A stretch of 64,000 bases of DNA, from positions 981,235 to 1,045,234 of the forward strand of contig NMRA01000052.1 in NCBI GenBank assembly GCA_002633005.1. The letters run 5' to 3'. The position numbers were made by a program, and so were the translations under genes. Source of the stretch: Phoronis australis (lineage: Eukaryota; Phoronida; Phoronidae). A model generated the notes under the pieces. That model had not been told where the DNA came from. It did not search any database and saw only the letters and a list, made by a program, of their open reading frames with translations. Shown here in pieces: positions 63,601 to 64,000 of the stretch. Each line of letters begins with the position of its first letter. Within the stretch, counting starts at the first letter, position 1.

Positions 63601-64000
63601 TCTCACCAGCCTGGCTGGCACCTGAAGGTGAGTTGACTATGATATTGAACATGATTGGGATGAACATGGGTACGTCAGGAAGGCCTTTGTGGTATTTTTA
63701 GCTGTAATTAAATTTGTTTTGATGTGACCAACTGAATTTAGAGTTATGTGGTTTCTTGCTATTCACTGAGACTGTTACAAAGTGCTTGTGAAGCTCAGCT
63801 TTGTTCTAAATTAATACAATAGGAGGGTCTGTTTTACAGAAATTCTGCCGTGGACAATTTTTAGTTGCATTTCGTTCCTATTATCACCAAGAAATACTTT
63901 GTAACCATGTTTGTCTCATGTCTCTAGCCCTGCAAAAGAAGGCTGAAGACATTAACGTACGCGGTGCCCACATGTGGAGTTATGCTATACTGCTGTGGGA
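51672..64000 (+). CDS. ILK: Integrin-linked kinase (pseudokinase), 3' end beyond window
   Basis: Exons 51672-51760, 56078-56243, 56828-56923, 58323-58419, 58664-58744, 59218-59303, 59561-59670, 60576-60700, 61501-61622, 63528-63627, 63928-64000+; an additional in-frame exon at 62438-62512 is listed separately. ILK joins PINCH and parvin at integrin adhesions. [20 protein letters not shown] is nearly human. Ankyrin repeats occupy residues 1 to about 150 ([34 protein letters not shown]). The kinase fold starts at about 177: [13 protein letters not shown] keeps the lysine (about K219, human K220), while the HRD site is replaced by [12 protein letters not shown] and the DFG site by GDYN, as expected of a pseudokinase. 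[16 protein letters not shown] ends the visible part. Intron 4 is GC-AG. Confidence 0.95.
52540..53045. repeat. Degenerate interspersed CTTGCCAAGATTTTT-type repeats
   Basis: At least eight loosely conserved units built on AATCTTGCCAA / CTTGGCAAG / GCAAGATTTTT...GAAAT occur in both orientations, spaced roughly 20-40 bp in the densest part (52795-52945). It looks like an old, eroded minisatellite. Confidence 0.55.
55418..55452. repeat. Perfect 17-bp-arm palindrome
   Basis: AAAACTAACTTTCATTT, one C, and its exact reverse complement. A single-base spacer means it could form a cruciform rather than a miRNA-like hairpin. It lies in ILK intron 1. Confidence 0.85.
57061..57172. repeat. Perfect 48-bp inverted repeat with poly-T loop
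   Basis: The left arm 57061-57108 (AATATAAATCGGTAAATAAA ... GAAATTTG) is the exact reverse complement of the right arm 57125-57172; the 16-base loop is all T. It lies in ILK intron 3 (56924-58322). No mismatch over 48 bp implies very recent origin, or a cloning or sequencing fold-back. Confidence 0.9.
58057..58279. mobile_element. MITE-like inverted-repeat element in ILK intron 3
   Basis: The ends AAAATTGATTGTTTCTTATT then TTCACAA and TTGTGAAAATAAGAAACAAT then CAATTT are matching terminal inverted repeats of about 25 bp. A second inner pair (GGCTCCTTTCAGCAGCCAT / ATGACTGCTGAGAGGAGTC) extends the fold. The element ends 43 bp before the ILK exon at 58323. Confidence 0.65.
58420..58663 (+). other. 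GC-AG intron of ILK
   Basis: The donor is CAG|GCAAGT instead of GT, with acceptor CAACAG. Using it joins ...[12 protein letters not shown] in phase 1, the expected ILK continuity (human ELLRERAEKMGQ). No GT nearby preserves both frame and homology. The GCAAGT context is the strong-consensus form typical of genuine GC donors. Confidence 0.8.
60701..63527 (+). other. ILK introns 8-10 region, apart from exons
   Basis: Apart from the exons at 61501-61622 and 62438-62512, this stretch is AT-rich intron. The 153-residue open frame at 61693-62154 has no family resemblance and no splice-compatible link to ILK, so it is not called. Confidence 0.65.
62438..62512 (+). CDS. ILK: ILK putative extra/cassette exon, 25 codons
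   Basis: Flanked by acceptor CTCTCTCAACAG and donor GTACGG, phase 0 on both sides, 75 bp, no stop. It encodes [18 protein letters not shown] then SNLAVNG. The first 12 residues parallel the next exon ([16 protein letters not shown]) and human ILK IDEDMTARISMADVKF. The rest does not align. Because the following exon (63528) alone restores the human order, this looks like a duplicated exon that could be included as a 25-residue insertion, or that is decaying. It cannot replace exon 63528-63627, because joining it to 63928 breaks the frame. Confidence 0.6.

Noticed and set aside
1-64000. CRISPR arrays, operons, tRNA or rRNA genes
   Set aside because: No spacer-repeat arrays, no Shine-Dalgarno-type gene clusters, and no tRNA A/B-box pattern or rRNA-like stretch noticed by eye; a covariance-model scan would settle the small RNAs.

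Overview
This is a window from an animal nuclear genome, very probably a marine invertebrate. It is AT-rich, has GT-AG introns from hundreds of bases to over 4 kb, and encodes only metazoan-type genes. I cannot name the species. Signs of a heterozygous draft assembly are single Ns at 10567 and 20222, a 270-base N gap at 50341-50610, and a near-identical 1.74-kb tandem duplication whose junction is exactly an N. There is nothing bacterial or viral.

Layout. (1) 240-19126, + strand: the 3' part of an LRCH gene (leucine-rich repeats plus calponin homology). The LRR exons lie before the window. The CH exon pair is present twice, and two alternative last exons end the protein either with a membrane anchor (16558-16737) or without one (19013-19126). 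(2) 19127-28612: intergenic, between the 3' ends of convergent genes. (3) 28613-32886, - strand: a two-exon heparan-sulfate 6-O-sulfotransferase. (4) 33019-41399, + strand: MRPL19 in six exons. Its start codon is only 132 bp from that of HS6ST, and its 4.3-kb first intron is packed with a fold-back repeat family and a dead LINE fragment. (5) 44166-49690, - strand: RRP8 (nucleomethylin), six exons, reconstructed to the stop codon. (6) 51672-64000, + strand: integrin-linked kinase (ILK), running off the right edge, with one GC-AG intron and an extra in-frame exon resembling the start of the next exon.

The genes do not form one pathway. They are housekeeping or matrix/adhesion genes: HS6ST modifies heparan sulfate, ILK and LRCH work at the cell cortex, MRPL19 in mitochondrial translation and RRP8 in rRNA modification. 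They alternate strand, giving two head-to-head pairs (HS6ST/MRPL19 and RRP8/ILK). RRP8/ILK is the same neighbour pair as on human chromosome 11p15.4. The non-coding space holds several families of short inverted-repeat elements (MITE-like), which are the least described part of the window.

All exon boundaries were read by eye from splice consensus, reading phase and similarity to remembered family sequences; no search or transcript evidence was available.
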